Positions 26,103-35,749 of a stretch of DNA of 64,000 nucleotides are shown here, piece by piece. The notes under the pieces were generated by a model that worked only from the letters and a program-made list of their open reading frames with translations, was not told the DNA's origin and made no database searches. The first letter of the stretch is position 1, and each line of letters begins with the position of its first letter. Made by a program: the position numbers and the translations under genes. Source of the stretch: Streptomyces sp. NL15-2K (GTDB taxonomy: Bacteria > Actinomycetota > Actinomycetes > Streptomycetales > Streptomycetaceae); contig NZ_CP130630.1 of the NCBI RefSeq assembly GCF_030551255.1, positions 186,001 to 250,000 on the forward strand. Direction: 5' to 3'.

Positions 26103-27055
26103 ATGCTCATCACGCCCCGCCCGGGAGCCGACCGCAAAAACATCCGCAAGGTCCTGAACGACGTCCGCTTCAAAGCTATGGCCTTCGCGGGCCTGCCCCC
26201 GGTGGCGTGTTCTCCCGTCTCCTGAAGTACCTGGCGTGGGCCACCGAGGCAGCAGAACTGTTGCGCTCCCAGATCAGTGACAAGGACATCGGTCACCTCC
26301 TCTTCACCCGCCGCTACGGGTCCCTTCTGGGCAGCTGCGGCACGCTCTCCGGGACCGATCAGCAGCGCCTCGTCAACGGCCTCGTCGACCTGGAGGTCAC
26401 CGAACGCATCCAGGCCCTGGAGGCAGCCGGGAACGCGCTGGAGGCGCAGACAGCCCGTTGGACCGGGATTGGGTGGTTCGTGGTCGCCGACTCCAGCTTC
26501 TACATCCCAAACACGGTCGCGCTCGCCAACGCCGACCTGCACCAGGTGCTAGGAATGCCGCCGAACGAGCACATCCGGCTGCTGTTCCCCATCGCCGTGG
26601 TCCACGAACTCGACAGCTTGATGGACGCCGGCAAGCACCAGGCCAGGTGGCGGGCTTCCCATACGCTCGGGCTCCTGGACCACACCCTCAGCGGATCCAC
26701 CTCCGGCATCCTGCGTTACGCGGACAACAGTGGCGAGCCTGCCGCGTGGCACGGCGAAGTGAACGTGGAGATCGTCATGGACCAGCCCGGCCATGTACGT
26801 CTGCCCATCACCGACGACGAGATCATTGACCGGGTGGTGGCTGTCCAGGCCCTCGCCGCCCGGCCGGTGCGGCTGTTGACGTGCGACACCGGGCAGCACA
26901 CCCGCGGCCGGGCCGCTGGGCTGAACGTGACGAAGGTACCGGCGAAGGACCCGGGGCCGGAGCCGGACTGGGAGGCGCAGGACAAGCCTGGCAACGGCAC
27001 CCGAGCGAAGCGCCGCGAGAGGCAGGCCGCCCAGCAGGAAGCCGGCGCAGGGTAG
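26103..27055 (+). pseudogene. PIN-domain protein, frameshifted
   Basis: The natural start MLITPRPGADRKNIRKVL is at 26103, but the conserved continuation (FSRLLKYLAWATEAAELLRS) is in another frame, so a frameshift lies near 26190-26205. The rest is a PIN nuclease: FVVADSSFYIPN (first acid), IAVVHELDSLMD, LPITDDEIIDRVVAVQAL, LLTCDTGQHTRGRAAGLNV. It should be an RNase-type enzyme, but it lacks its first segment in one frame. Translation from an internal start is conceivable. Confidence 0.78.
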
Positions 27056-27087
27056 ACCGCTCCTCAAGCCGCGCCGCGACGCATGCG

Positions 27088-27774
27088 TCACGCCTCCTCA
27101 TGCCAGGGGAAGCCATCCGGGTCCGCGGCGGCACGGGTCCAGAGCCGCTCATCATCATGGCCGCGGATCTGGTCCAGGAACGGGAAGTCCTCCGGCTGCA
27201 CGGCCAGTTTGGCGACAGGGGTCACTGGTACGGGACTTGCCCATTGGGCCAGCTGCACCGAGACATCGCCGACCCGCATCCGCGGCTGCAGCTCGAAGGT
27301 GCCGGCGGGCAGCAGGTAAACCGTGCCGGGACGCCAGGGCTGCTGCTTCAGCGCCTGCGCGCTGATGGAGAAGTAGTAGTGCGGCTCGCCGAGCCGCTCG
27401 CTGCCGCTGGCGAGGCGGACGCAGCCATTGATCAACGACATCGGGTGGCGGTCCCGGTCCAGGATCGCGTAGTACATCGGCCAGAGCCCGTCGCCGGCGG
27501 CGAAGACCGCGCGCCGGTTGCCGAACTCGCTGTTGTCGTCCGGCTGCCGGGGTTCGAAGCGGCTGATCGCCGGGTCGCCCGAGCCGTGCAACAGCAGTCT
27601 GCCGCGGTCTGCGGCATGGCACAGGAACTGCCATTTCGGCGCCTCGAGCCGGTAGTCGATGGGCTCATCGGGACCGTTCGCGAGCGCTTGCTCCAGCAGT
27701 CGGTCAAAGGATGCCGACGTTCCGCGGTCCGGGGGTGGAGCGGGACGGGTCATCCAGTACGCAGGCAGCTTCAT
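27088..27774 (-). CDS. Conserved hypothetical protein
   Basis: 228 residues, soluble, no signal peptide. Segments such as FDRLLEQALANGPDEPIDY, NRRAVFAAGDGLWPMYYAIL, PHYYFSISAQALKQQPWRPG and TVYLLPAGTFELQPR suggest a compact alpha/beta protein known in many actinomycetes without assigned function. It ends 33 bases from the PIN pseudogene, tail to tail. The reading frame is full length with no obvious damage. Confidence 0.7.
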   Translation of the reverse strand: MKLPAYWMTRPAPPPDRGTSASFDRLLEQALANGPDEPIDYRLEAPKWQFLCHAADRGRLLLHGSGDPAISRFEPRQPDDNSEFGNRRAVFAAGDGLWPMYYAILDRDRHPMSLINGCVRLASGSERLGEPHYYFSISAQALKQQPWRPGTVYLLPAGTFELQPRMRVGDVSVQLAQWASPVPVTPVAKLAVQPEDFPFLDQIRGHDDERLWTRAAADPDGFPWHEEA

Positions 27775-27953
27775 CAGAGCAACCTATTGGTTTTGTATCT
27801 CGGTGTGGGAGTCTTTTCGAGGTGACTGTGGGAGTCACCCTCTGACCGAGTTTGCGATGCCGGTTTGTTTTGACGTCAGTTGGGGGCTGTGCGGTGGAAG
27901 CGTGAGACGTGCTTCTGCCGAAGGGATTCATAGGGGGAACTGGGTCGGCCGAG
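27775..27953. other. Intergenic, GC-poor
   Basis: About 180 bases with GC lower than the surroundings (runs such as GTTTGTTTTGACGTCAG). It probably holds the promoter of the gene at 27088. No gene seen. Confidence 0.4.
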
Positions 27954-28604
27954 CTAAGGGCTGGTCGGCGGGGCGACGATCAACTCGGTGTCCGGATCGT
28001 GGTCGATCTGGGGAGGGCCGGCGACGATCATGGTGGCTCGGGCCCACGGCTGTTCTCGCAACATGAACGGCAGTTCCTCCAGCAGCCAGTTCGCCACATG
28101 CGTCAGCTGCTCGGGGGAGTCACCGTTGCGGACGACCAACAAGCGCTCCTGCTCATCGAGGTCACCCTGCATCCACACCGAGGCGTCCAACCACGGGGCA
28201 AGCTCTTCGCGGATGACGCCGGTGCCCTCGACCCAGATGAAGTCGGCACCGGCGGGGATCGTGATCGATCCGGGCCGGTCGTGGGTGATCCAGGCATCAG
28301 GGCGGAAGTGCACCGCCTCACCTCGATGCAGGGGTTGCAGGATGTTCTCGACGAGCACGGCACCCCAGCCGAAGTAGGCGTGGTTCCAGGCGATGTCGTC
28401 GGTGTGGATGATGGCGGAGTTGGGCACCACTTTGCGCAGCCGCTCGGCCAGGGTCGTCTTGCCGGCGCCGCCCCGGCCGTCAATCGCGATCACCCGCGGA
28501 CGTCCGGTGACGTCGGGTGATGCATCGCGCAGCTGCCGAACGGCATCGAGCACGGTCACCACCCGCCAGCCAACGGCCTCGGTCTCGCCTGGATGCAGAC
28601 GCAT
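27954..28604 (-). CDS. Uridine kinase-like P-loop protein
   Basis: 216 residues from the ATG at 28604; the frame stays open upstream but is not conserved-looking. IAIDGRGGAGKTTLAERL is the Walker A motif near residue 40, then IHTDDIAWNHAYFGW (the acceptor-binding DD in uridine kinase/phosphoribulokinase-like enzymes) and FIWVEGTGVIREELAPWLD. It would phosphorylate a nucleoside or similar small molecule; the substrate is not proven. Isolated gene. Confidence 0.8.
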   Translation of the reverse strand: MRLHPGETEAVGWRVVTVLDAVRQLRDASPDVTGRPRVIAIDGRGGAGKTTLAERLRKVVPNSAIIHTDDIAWNHAYFGWGAVLVENILQPLHRGEAVHFRPDAWITHDRPGSITIPAGADFIWVEGTGVIREELAPWLDASVWMQGDLDEQERLLVVRNGDSPEQLTHVANWLLEELPFMLREQPWARATMIVAGPPQIDHDPDTELIVAPPTSP

Positions 28605-29013
28605 CGACAACCTGTCTCCGGAGGTGAGGACACACGTCCGGCCTGCCGGACGGTCCACTCGTCGCCTGACCTTATCGAGGTCATGGTCGAGCGGCCATGT
28701 CGGAGTCGGGCGGCGACACTCGATCCGTTTCGCCGGCCTCCGTGTCGGCGCGCGGGATGGGTGGCGAGTGCCGTGGAGTGGCACTGGAGACCACCAGCGA
28801 GGGGATCCAGGGGCTGGTGTCGCCACGTCGGATCCCAAGCGATCAGGCAGGTTGAAAAGAGGTCACTGAGTGACGTCACTTCCCACTGCCTTTGATCATG
28901 CAGGTGCGGCCGAGGTGACTCCCGGACTCACGTCGAAACGAAAGCACGAGCTTGTCTCTTCATCTCTGTCCGCTCAGGTCTGCGGGCGCCTCTCCGTAAG
29001 GCGCGGTTTCTGA
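28605..29013. other. Intergenic, no confident gene
   Basis: Roughly 400 bases between convergently unrelated genes. Frames here are shadows or lack starts; I see no RNA gene or repeat. Confidence 0.4.
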
Positions 29014-29451
29014 TCACGTGCAAGGGGAGAGCTGTTCGCGCACCCATTCGGGAGCGGGGTTGGTGTGTGGCTGGCCCGCCACGACGACGGTTGGCACGGT
29101 CTCGTTGCCGTCATTGGCTGCCCTCACCGCTGCAGCTCCTGTCGGGTCACGCCAGATGTCGACCCAATACAACTGGCGGGCGCTACGGCCCAGCCGAATG
29201 CGGAGTCGCACGCAGTACTTGCAGCCCGGACGCCAGAAGACGACTGGCCGTCCGTCGACCACGCTGCGGCGTTGTGCCTCCCGCGCACCGATCGACCTCG
29301 GGAAGATCAGGGGCGAGTTCACGCCTGCGAGCGTCAGGAACGCCAGCTGGAGTGCTGCAGCTGTGCCGAAGTTCCCCTTGAAGATCAGCCCAGCCGCGAC
29401 GGCTGAGCCGCAGAGCACAAGCAGCATCGGCAGGATCCAAGCGCGCATCAT
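29014..29451 (-). CDS. Membrane-anchored glutaredoxin-like protein
   Basis: 145 residues. Two hydrophobic helices (MRAWILPMLLVLCGSAVAAG and AAALQLAFLTLAGVNSPLIF) anchor a C-terminal thioredoxin-fold domain. PVVFWRPGCKYCVRLRIRL carries the CxxC redox pair, WVDIWRDP the next strand, and NETVPTVVVAG the cis-Pro loop. This is the mycoredoxin/glutaredoxin pattern of actinomycetes, which would use mycothiol. The active site is on the cytosolic face if both helices span. Confidence 0.85.
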   Translation of the reverse strand: MMRAWILPMLLVLCGSAVAAGLIFKGNFGTAAALQLAFLTLAGVNSPLIFPRSIGAREAQRRSVVDGRPVVFWRPGCKYCVRLRIRLGRSARQLYWVDIWRDPTGAAAVRAANDGNETVPTVVVAGQPHTNPAPEWVREQLSPCT

Positions 29452-29639
29452 GGTGACGCAGGCTATCGATGGGTCGAAATGCTCCTCGAACCAGGCAGCT
29501 CACCTGGGTGTTCGCCGGCCGCCGAGGTGGCCTTCGTCGTGCTCATGTGCTTCTTTGGCCGGAGCACATGATCGGGCGGAGGCCGCCCGCACGTCCGCTG
29601 AACAGCGCAACCAGATGGACAGCGGCGTCCTCCCGCGAG

Positions 29640-30410
29640 TCGACCGGCGGCTCCTCCTCTACCAGCGGTAGCTGATCGAACGGCTCGCCACCATCGAGGA
29701 ACCCGAACACCGCCAGCTTCTCCGGCACTTCGCCACCTGGCACCAGATGCGGCGCGCCTGCGGGCAGAGGCAGAGAAGGCACCGCTGGGACGCTCCCAGA
29801 GCAACCACACCAAGCAGGAAGTCACCCAGGCTGGTGCCTTCCTCTGATGGCTCGCCAGCCAAGGCCACGCCATCGGGCAGTGTCAGCAGGCCGACATCGA
29901 CGCCTGGCACGCCGAGAGCCTGGCCATATGATGACTCCCTGCCCATGCGGGCCAGGGTCACCGCCGCGCTCGTTCTCCTCTATGCGCAATCTGTCAGCCG
30001 CATCGTTCGCCTCACCATCGACGACGTCACCGACGACGAGACCACCGTCACCATCCAGTTGGGGGCCCGCCGTCCCGCTGCCGAAGCCCGTCGCCGACCT
30101 GATGCGGGCCTACATCCAGTCCCGTCCGCATCTGCCCTACGCCAGCAGCAGGAGTGCACAGTGGCTCTTCCCCGGCCGCCAGGCCGGACAGCCGATGAAC
30201 CCAGTCAGCCTCCAAGTCCATCTGCGTGAGATCGGCGTCCCGTCGCAGCGCGGCAGGACCTCCGCAATCCGACAGCTCGCTCTCCAAGTGCTGCCCCGCC
30301 CCTCGCCATCGCGAAGGCACTCGGCTACCACGACAAGACCGCCACCCGGCTGGTCACCGAGGCCGGCGGTACCTGGAGTCGATACGCGCCCGGAGCCACA
30401 CACGGTGAAA
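29640..30410 (+). pseudogene. Tyrosine recombinase (integrase) pseudogene
   Basis: Pieces of one integrase appear in different frames: IERLATIEEPEHRQLLRHFA, GRSQSNHTKQEVTQAGAFL, then TAG or TGA codons, ARVTAALVLLYAQSVSRIVR, VPLPKPVADLMRAYIQSRPH, and the end LAIAKALGYHDKTATRLVTE, AGGTWSRYAPG. At least three frame changes. The catalytic Tyr part is present but disconnected. Confidence 0.7.
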
Positions 30411-30483
30411 GACCGGACAGCCATCCACCGCTGTGGTCCCTGCTGGCCGGGCAAGGCAGTCGACAGTCAGACGACGACTGGCT

Positions 30484-31215
30484 GAACCGTCAGGGTTTCC
30501 TGCGGCGGTGTCGATCGTGGCCTGAGTGCCCAGCGGGATGGTCGGAGGGTGTGGGCCGTGGCCGGCAGGGAGCCCGCCGAGGACAGGAACGCCCAGGCGA
30601 GTCAGCCGGTCACGCAGGACGTCGGCAATGCCCCATCCCCCAGGGTCGGGTCATCGTCATCCTGGTCGAAGCCGATGAACTGGCCGAGCACGACCCCGTG
30701 CAACCCGTCCAGAGCCCCGGTACGGGTCAGCTGGGTCAGCGCGCGGTCGGCCTCCCCCAGCCCTGTGCCTCACTGGTGTTCGACAAAGAGGATCGCCCCC
30801 TTGAGGTTCGGCAGACCGGCTCCGGCCTCGGTGCGGATCGCGTCAAGGTTGCCGCCGACCAGGACACCGGTCGCGGTGCCCTCGACGGAGACTGCCGCAC
30901 TGGCCTGGCTGGTGTCCCGGTGAATGATGACGGGATCAGTGGTCATCAGCGCGCGGCGAACGGCGTCGGCTGATGACGGCCCGCACCATTCGTCGCTCGC
31001 GTTGGGGAAGGGGCCGTGCAGGCAGGCCAAGCGGCATCGATCCCATAGGGCGAGGTGGAGGTGGGTGATGTCGCTGAAGCCGACCACCGGTTTCGGGTCA
31101 CGGCGCAGCGCGTCGGTATCGAGGTCGTCAACGATGCGGTATGTGCCCTTGCCGCCCATGGCGGCAAACACCGCGCGGACCCCGGGTCACCGAACGCAGA
31201 GTTCAGATCGAAGAC
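30484..31215 (-). pseudogene. S66 LD-carboxypeptidase/MccF-like, decayed
   Basis: The minus strand reads FAAMGGKGTYRIVDDLDTDA, GFSDITHLHLALWDRCRLAC and VLVGGNLDAIRTEAGAGLPN, GAILFVEHQ, then a stop, then GLGEADRALTQLTRTGALDG, LHGVVLGQFIGFDQDDDDPT and, after a further shift, GLPAGHGPHP. One base is missing at the 31180 end as well. The family cleaves muropeptides or microcin-like nucleotide peptides. Non-functional. Confidence 0.7.
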
Positions 31216-31236
31216 GCGATCCTCATCCCGACCGGC

Positions 31237-31428
31237 CAGCCGCCTACCGCGAGCCCGACCGGACCTGCGGTCGCGCGCTGATGGACAAGCCCATCGCGCC
31301 CATCAGCCGCGGCGTTCCTCGCGCGCTGGCCGAGGTCGTTACGCTCGGCCGCAACCTGCCCAACTACCTTGCACGGTCACTGCTCGAGACCTGCGGATTC
31401 AGGCCGCAATTGCCCCTTCAATCGTGAA
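31237..31428 (+). pseudogene. ISL3-type transposase C-terminal remnant
   Basis: Reads DRTCGRALMDKPIAPISRGV, PRALAEVVTLGR, then directly NLPNYLARSLLETCGFRPQL. About 40 residues found in normal family members between these blocks are deleted. Confidence 0.55.
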
Positions 31429-31447
31429 GAGTCCCTTTCAAGACCGG

Positions 31448-32350
31448 TCAGTCCACGAGTAGCACGAGTTTGCCACGCACAGTCCCGGCTTCGCCGACGC
31501 GGTGCGCGTGGGCCACCTCTGTCAAGGGGAAGGTCTGGCCGACCTGGATGGAGAATCGTCCAGTTTCGGCCATTTGGGCGACCTGGGCCAACGCATAGGT
31601 GGCGCGGCCGTTGTCGCCGCGGCTGAAGCGGATGCCCGTCTGCTGCGCGCCGCGGAAGTCGGCGACCGTGATCACGTGCTCGGGCGCGCCCACGAGTTCC
31701 ACGAGTTCGGGAAGGACGCCACTGCCAGCGACGTCCAGTGCGAAGTCGACACCCGACGGCATGATTGCCCGGACTCGTTCTGGCATCCCGTCGCCGTATG
31801 CCACCGGCTCGGCCCCGAGCGAGCGGAGGGCATCGTGCGTGCCTGGACTACCCGTGCCGATGACGCGGGCGCCGCGCTCCATGGCGAGTTGGACAGCGGC
31901 ACTCCCTACGCTGCCAGATGCCCCGTTGATGAGCACAGTGCTGCCCGCTGTGACGCCAAGCTGGTCGAGCGAGCGCGCTGCGGTCTCGGCTGCCGCGGGG
32001 ATCGCTGCAGACCTCGCACAGTCGAGCGAGTTCGGGATCTGGGCCCAATAGGACAGCACGGCCAACTCCGCTTGGGCGGCTCCATATGGTGAGGCCCCGA
32101 AGACCCGGTCACCAACCGTGACACCCGAGACATCGTCGCCGATCTCGTCAACGATACCCGCAGCCTCGTAGCCCAGGGTCTGGGGCAGTTCCTGGTCCAT
32201 CAGGCCCTGCCGCTTTTTCCAGTCGCTGGCGTTGATCCCCGCGGCACGGACCTTGATCCGTATCTCTCCGGCACCGGGATGGGGATCGGGGAGGTCAACG
32301 ATCTCCAGAAACTCCGGGCCGCCGAACCGGCTGAACTGTGCTGCCCTCAT
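31448..32350 (-). CDS. NADP-dependent quinone oxidoreductase, MDR superfamily
   Basis: 300 residues, complete. N-terminal GroES-like part (FGGPEFLEIVDLPDPHPGAG, INASDWKKRQGLMDQELPQT, LGYEAAGIVDEIGDDVSGV) and Rossmann part with LINGASGSVGSAAVQLAMER (nucleotide-binding AxGxxG), ending GKLVLLVD. No structural zinc cysteines, so it belongs to the zinc-free quinone reductase group. Cytosolic reduction of quinones or enones is expected. The upstream region contains a single promoter; no operon partner. Confidence 0.9.
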   Translation of the reverse strand: MRAAQFSRFGGPEFLEIVDLPDPHPGAGEIRIKVRAAGINASDWKKRQGLMDQELPQTLGYEAAGIVDEIGDDVSGVTVGDRVFGASPYGAAQAELAVLSYWAQIPNSLDCARSAAIPAAAETAARSLDQLGVTAGSTVLINGASGSVGSAAVQLAMERGARVIGTGSPGTHDALRSLGAEPVAYGDGMPERVRAIMPSGVDFALDVAGSGVLPELVELVGAPEHVITVADFRGAQQTGIRFSRGDNGRATYALAQVAQMAETGRFSIQVGQTFPLTEVAHAHRVGEAGTVRGKLVLLVD

Positions 32351-32983
32351 GACGCACTCCTTCCGCGGAAGAAGTGGCGGATCGTCCGATACCGCGTGTG
32401 CGCGTACTCCCTGTCCGGCTATCTGCTCGGCCCCAGAGCACGTTTCTACTCCGATCCATCGACCCTACGTCATGACCGCCCGCACCTGGCGAGCTGCCTC
32501 TGCGGCCACCTCGACCCACACATGCCCGCCGGCTGGTCGTCCCAGCTCCTTCTGGCCCGGATCTTGCAGCAAGCCATCAACTGTGAGTCGACGGAGCGCT
32601 CACGGGGGAAACGATGACTGTGTGCTCGTCGAAGCAAGGTTGCGCAAACGGACCCGATTGCCGCTGATGGCCGGCCGCAGGGCCAAAGACGGGCAGGCTT
32701 CGCGGGCGGCTCCCGGGCGCCGAGGTTTGCGAGCCGGGATTCGCCCGGTGACAACTGCGTCGGTCCCGGCAACCGTTTCGCCTGGAACAGGCCGCCTAAT
32801 GGGAGTTGTCGGGTCGTAGAGACTCGGTGCTGTAGCCGCCAGTGGGTGAGCACTCACGCCGCCGGAAGCATCCGACTTCTGAGGTCAGACCGTGCCCCTG
32901 CTGGTGGGCCGGAAGGCCAGACCGTTGACGGGGTGGCGTGCCCGCCGGGCAGTGGGGCGTGAGCACTGGATCCATTAGGCCGC
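32351..32983. other. Intergenic with IS110 left end
   Basis: The first 480 bases show only degraded frames. From about 32830 to 32983 the sequence is rich in short inverted repeats (GTGAGCACTCAC, GGCC-GGAA-GGCC), as expected for the untranslated left end of an IS110 element, where the bridge RNA of this family is encoded. I cannot fix the RNA ends. Confidence 0.35.
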
Positions 32984-34264
32984 GTGCCGCGCCTTCCGCG
33001 GGCTGCACGGAGCGAAGTACCGGACTGGGAGGGTGAGTTGCTGCTGATCGGCGATGACTGGGCCGAAGACCACCATGATGTCGAGGTCCAGGACGAGGCG
33101 GGCCGGAAACTGGCCGTGGCGAGGCTGTCCGAGGGCGTGGAGGGGATCGCGAAGCTGCACGAGCTCGTTGCGAAGCACGGCGGCGAGGACCTTGATCCGG
33201 CCGGGGTGGTGATCGGGATCGAGACCGACCGTGGTTCGTGGGTGCAGGCGCTGATCGCCTCCGGCTACCGGGTCTATGCCATCAACCCCCGGCAGGCCGC
33301 CCGGTTCAAGGAGCGGTACGGCTCCTCCGGTGCCAAGAGCGACAAGGGCGACGCGCACGCGCTGGCCGACATGGTCCGCATCGACCGGGACCAGCTGCGT
33401 CCGGTGGCCGGGGACAGCGAGCAGGCCCAGGCCGTCAAGGTCGTCGCCCGCGCCCACCAGACCTTGATCTGGGAACGCACCCGCACGTTCCAGCGGCTGC
33501 GCAGCACGCTGCGCGAGTACTTCCCCGCCGCCCTGCACGCCTACGCGGATCTCACGCTGACCAGCACGGACGCGCTGGAACTGCTGATCAAGGCCCCCAC
33601 CCCGGCGGCCGGGGCAAAGCTGACCCGCACCCAGATCACCGCCGTCCTGGCCCGCGCCCGCCGGCACAACCGGGACGCGAAGGCAGCCACGATCATCACC
33701 GCGCTGCGCGAGAGGCAACTCGGCCTGCCCGAGCCGGTCACCGCCGCCTACGCGGCCACCGCCACCGCCCACGCGAAGCTGCTGATCGCGCTGAACGAGC
33801 AGATAACCGACCTGGAAGGGCAGGTGAAGGCCCATTTTCTGAAGCACCCGGACGCTGAGATCTACCTCTCGATGCCCGGCATCGCGGAGATCACCGGCGC
33901 CCGGGTGCTCGCCGAGTTCGGAGACGACCCCGCCCGCTACGCGTCCGCGAAAGCCCGCAAGAACTACGCCGGCACCAGCCCCATCACCCGGGCCTCCGGC
34001 AAGAGCCACACCGTCCAGGCCCGCTACGTCCGCAACAACCGGCTCGCCGACGCGCTGCAGACCCAGGCGTTCTCCGCCCTGCGGGCATCCCCCGGCGCCC
34101 GCCGCTACTACGACAAGCAACGCGCCCGCGAAGCCGGTTACAACCCGGCCCTGCGCCAACTCGGCAACCGCCTCGTCGGCATCCTCCACGGATGCCTCAA
34201 GACCCGAACCCTCTACGACGAAGCGACCGCCTGGTCACACCACGCCCACACCCCTGCCACTTGA
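32984..34264 (+). CDS. IS110-family transposase
   Basis: Up to 426 residues from the GTG at 32984; many family members start at LLLIGDDWAEDHHDVEV, so a TTG at 33038 is an alternative. The RuvC-like DEDD domain is visible: GDDWAEDHHD, VVIGIETDRG, GAKSDKGDAHALADMVR. The C-terminal Tnp part has SMPGIAEITGARVLAEFGD, ITRASGKSHTVQARYVRNN with the conserved serine, and YYDKQRAREAGYNPALRQLG. It looks intact. IS110 enzymes recombine without terminal repeats, guided by a bridge RNA. Downstream, CCCCCAACGACATGGGGTGT at 34264-34283 is likely the right end. Confidence 0.9.
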   Translation: MPRLPRAARSEVPDWEGELLLIGDDWAEDHHDVEVQDEAGRKLAVARLSEGVEGIAKLHELVAKHGGEDLDPAGVVIGIETDRGSWVQALIASGYRVYAINPRQAARFKERYGSSGAKSDKGDAHALADMVRIDRDQLRPVAGDSEQAQAVKVVARAHQTLIWERTRTFQRLRSTLREYFPAALHAYADLTLTSTDALELLIKAPTPAAGAKLTRTQITAVLARARRHNRDAKAATIITALRERQLGLPEPVTAAYAATATAHAKLLIALNEQITDLEGQVKAHFLKHPDAEIYLSMPGIAEITGARVLAEFGDDPARYASAKARKNYAGTSPITRASGKSHTVQARYVRNNRLADALQTQAFSALRASPGARRYYDKQRAREAGYNPALRQLGNRLVGILHGCLKTRTLYDEATAWSHHAHTPAT

Positions 34265-34308
34265 CCCCCAACGACATGGGGTGTCTGACCCGTCAGCGGG
34301 AACAGGCA

Positions 34309-35019
34309 ATGTCAGACCCAGCGGGCATCCTGTCGACCATGGATAGGATCGAGACTCGGCCGCTGCGCGACCGCGACGAACTGGACGAGGTGCTGCGCAC
34401 CGGCTTTGACCTGATCAGGGCTGTCGATCCGGGGCTGCGGTACCGGCTCGTCGGCACAGCAGCGGCTTGCCTGCAAGGCGTCGACCTGCCGGTGGGCGAT
34501 GTCGACATCCTCGTCGACCGACGCCAGGACGTCGACGCCGTTGCCGAAGCACTCGCGGACTTGCCGTGTCTGACCGCTCCACAAGCGCTCGCATCAGCCC
34601 CGCAGTACTTCGCCTGCTACGGCCTGGACGGCGTGGGATTCAGCGTCAGCACCGTGGAAGTATCGTGCGACGAGGATGGATGGGAGTGCCAGGGACCCGG
34701 CCCTTGGCGGCACTACGTCACCGTGAACTGCGGCGGGCACCACATCGAATGCGTGCGGCTGGAGCTCCGGCTGACCACCGAGTTCCTCCGCGATCGCCCC
34801 GACCGCTACCAGCCGCTCCTGGCCCATCTCGGCGCTCATGGCGCGGACCTCGAACTCCTGCAACAAAGCATGACCGTACGCCAGATCCCTGAGCCGCTCG
34901 CGCGCCTGACCCGAGGACTTCAAGCAACCGGGAAAGCACCGGAAAATCGTAAACGTAGATCGGTTTCAGAGCGAACCGAGTCGTCGTTCGCGAACCGCCG
35001 CCCCCATGGGGAAGCATGA
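34309..35019 (+). CDS. Nucleotidyltransferase-like protein
   Basis: 236 residues from the ATG at 34309 (an ATG at 34339 is possible). YRLVGTAAACLQGVDLPVGD followed by VDILVD gives the G[ST]-x-DxD pattern of the nucleotidyltransferase fold, then AVAEALADLPCLTAPQALAS. The protein may adenylylate a small molecule or act as an AbiEii/MNT-like antitoxin-toxin enzyme; the partner is not visible. The C-terminal 30 residues are basic and disordered. It starts right after the IS110 end, so its promoter may be supplied by the IS. Confidence 0.65.
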   Translation: MSDPAGILSTMDRIETRPLRDRDELDEVLRTGFDLIRAVDPGLRYRLVGTAAACLQGVDLPVGDVDILVDRRQDVDAVAEALADLPCLTAPQALASAPQYFACYGLDGVGFSVSTVEVSCDEDGWECQGPGPWRHYVTVNCGGHHIECVRLELRLTTEFLRDRPDRYQPLLAHLGAHGADLELLQQSMTVRQIPEPLARLTRGLQATGKAPENRKRRSVSERTESSFANRRPHGEA

Positions 35020-35023
35020 CCGC

Positions 35024-35083
35024 GAGGGTGGGGAATTGCCTGACGCCGAATCCACCTGAGGTGGGGAATTCCGTGACCGCCGC
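35024..35083. repeat. Direct repeats GGTGGGGAATT
   Basis: GGTGGGGAATT occurs at 35027 and 35060, 33 bases apart, each followed by a similar CC..TGAC(C)GCC. The second includes the palindrome GGAATTCC. Three helical turns of spacing suggest paired regulator sites. Confidence 0.4.
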
Positions 35084-35199
35084 CCAGGCTGCAGGCGCGG
35101 GCGGTGGCCAGGCCCTCGCTGGCGATGATGACGATGAGGAAAACGGCACTGATACAGGCCGACGTGGGGATAGTGCGGTCGGGCAGGACGGCCAGTTCC

Positions 35200-35424
35200 G
35201 ATCAAAGGTGTACCAGTGGGGGGCTGTTCCGACGTAGGTGATAACTGCGCCTCCCAGTGGGCCTCTGACAGTTGCTTCCACGTGTTGCGAGCGGATGTGA
35301 ACACAGAAAACGGCCCCCAGTGCCCGGAGGCAATCCGGATGCCGGGGGCGGGGGTCGCTTCGAGGGTGTAGTACGTGGATCCCAGTCTGATAGTGCGAGC
35401 CGCGTTATAAGCTCCAGCCCGCAC
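35200..35424 (-). CDS. Hypothetical protein, doubtful
   Basis: The minus strand reads AARTIRLGSTYYTLEATPAP, GIRIASGHWGPFSVFTSARN and TWKQLSEAHWEAQL, a coherent 60-residue segment. The frame continues downstream to 34966 with low-complexity sequence. No family recognised; possibly the N-terminal part of a broken gene. Confidence 0.3.
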
Positions 35425-35478
35425 TACCGCGCTTCCACCGGATGCGGGTGTTTTTCTCTTGTCAGGCCTTTACCGTCA

Positions 35479-35640
35479 CTACAACTCACACCACTCCCCC
35501 AGCTCTTCAAACGTCCCTGTCCGAAAGAAATTCTGCACAACATCCCACGCGTGATTGACATTCAGAATGAAGTCACCCATGAATATTGTCAGATCGTCCA
35601 TGATTGGGACGTCGATGGCGTCCCGCCGAGCGGTGTAGGC
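35479..35640 (-). pseudogene. Hypothetical C-terminal fragment, low GC
   Basis: The minus strand reads DAIDVPIMDDLTIFMGDFIL, NVNHAWDVVQNFFRTGTFEE, LGEWCEL and a stop. The bases here are clearly AT-richer than anywhere nearby, pointing to recent foreign origin. The N-terminus is cut near 35640, close to the IS256 remnant. The acidic, compact ending is reminiscent of immunity proteins, but that is a guess. Confidence 0.4.
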
Positions 35641-35749
35641 GGTCGAGCGTTGCGAACGCGCGGGTATCTGCCCGGGGCGTGCACCAGCTGTCGTTGAGTG
35701 CTCCCTGAACAAGGGCAGGCCACCGCGCAAGTCTCCCCGACGGAGTTGA

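Noticed and set aside
32975..34189. A 404-codon minus-strand frame opposite the IS110 transposase
   Set aside because: Antisense shadow; the DEDD transposase on the plus strand explains the conservation.
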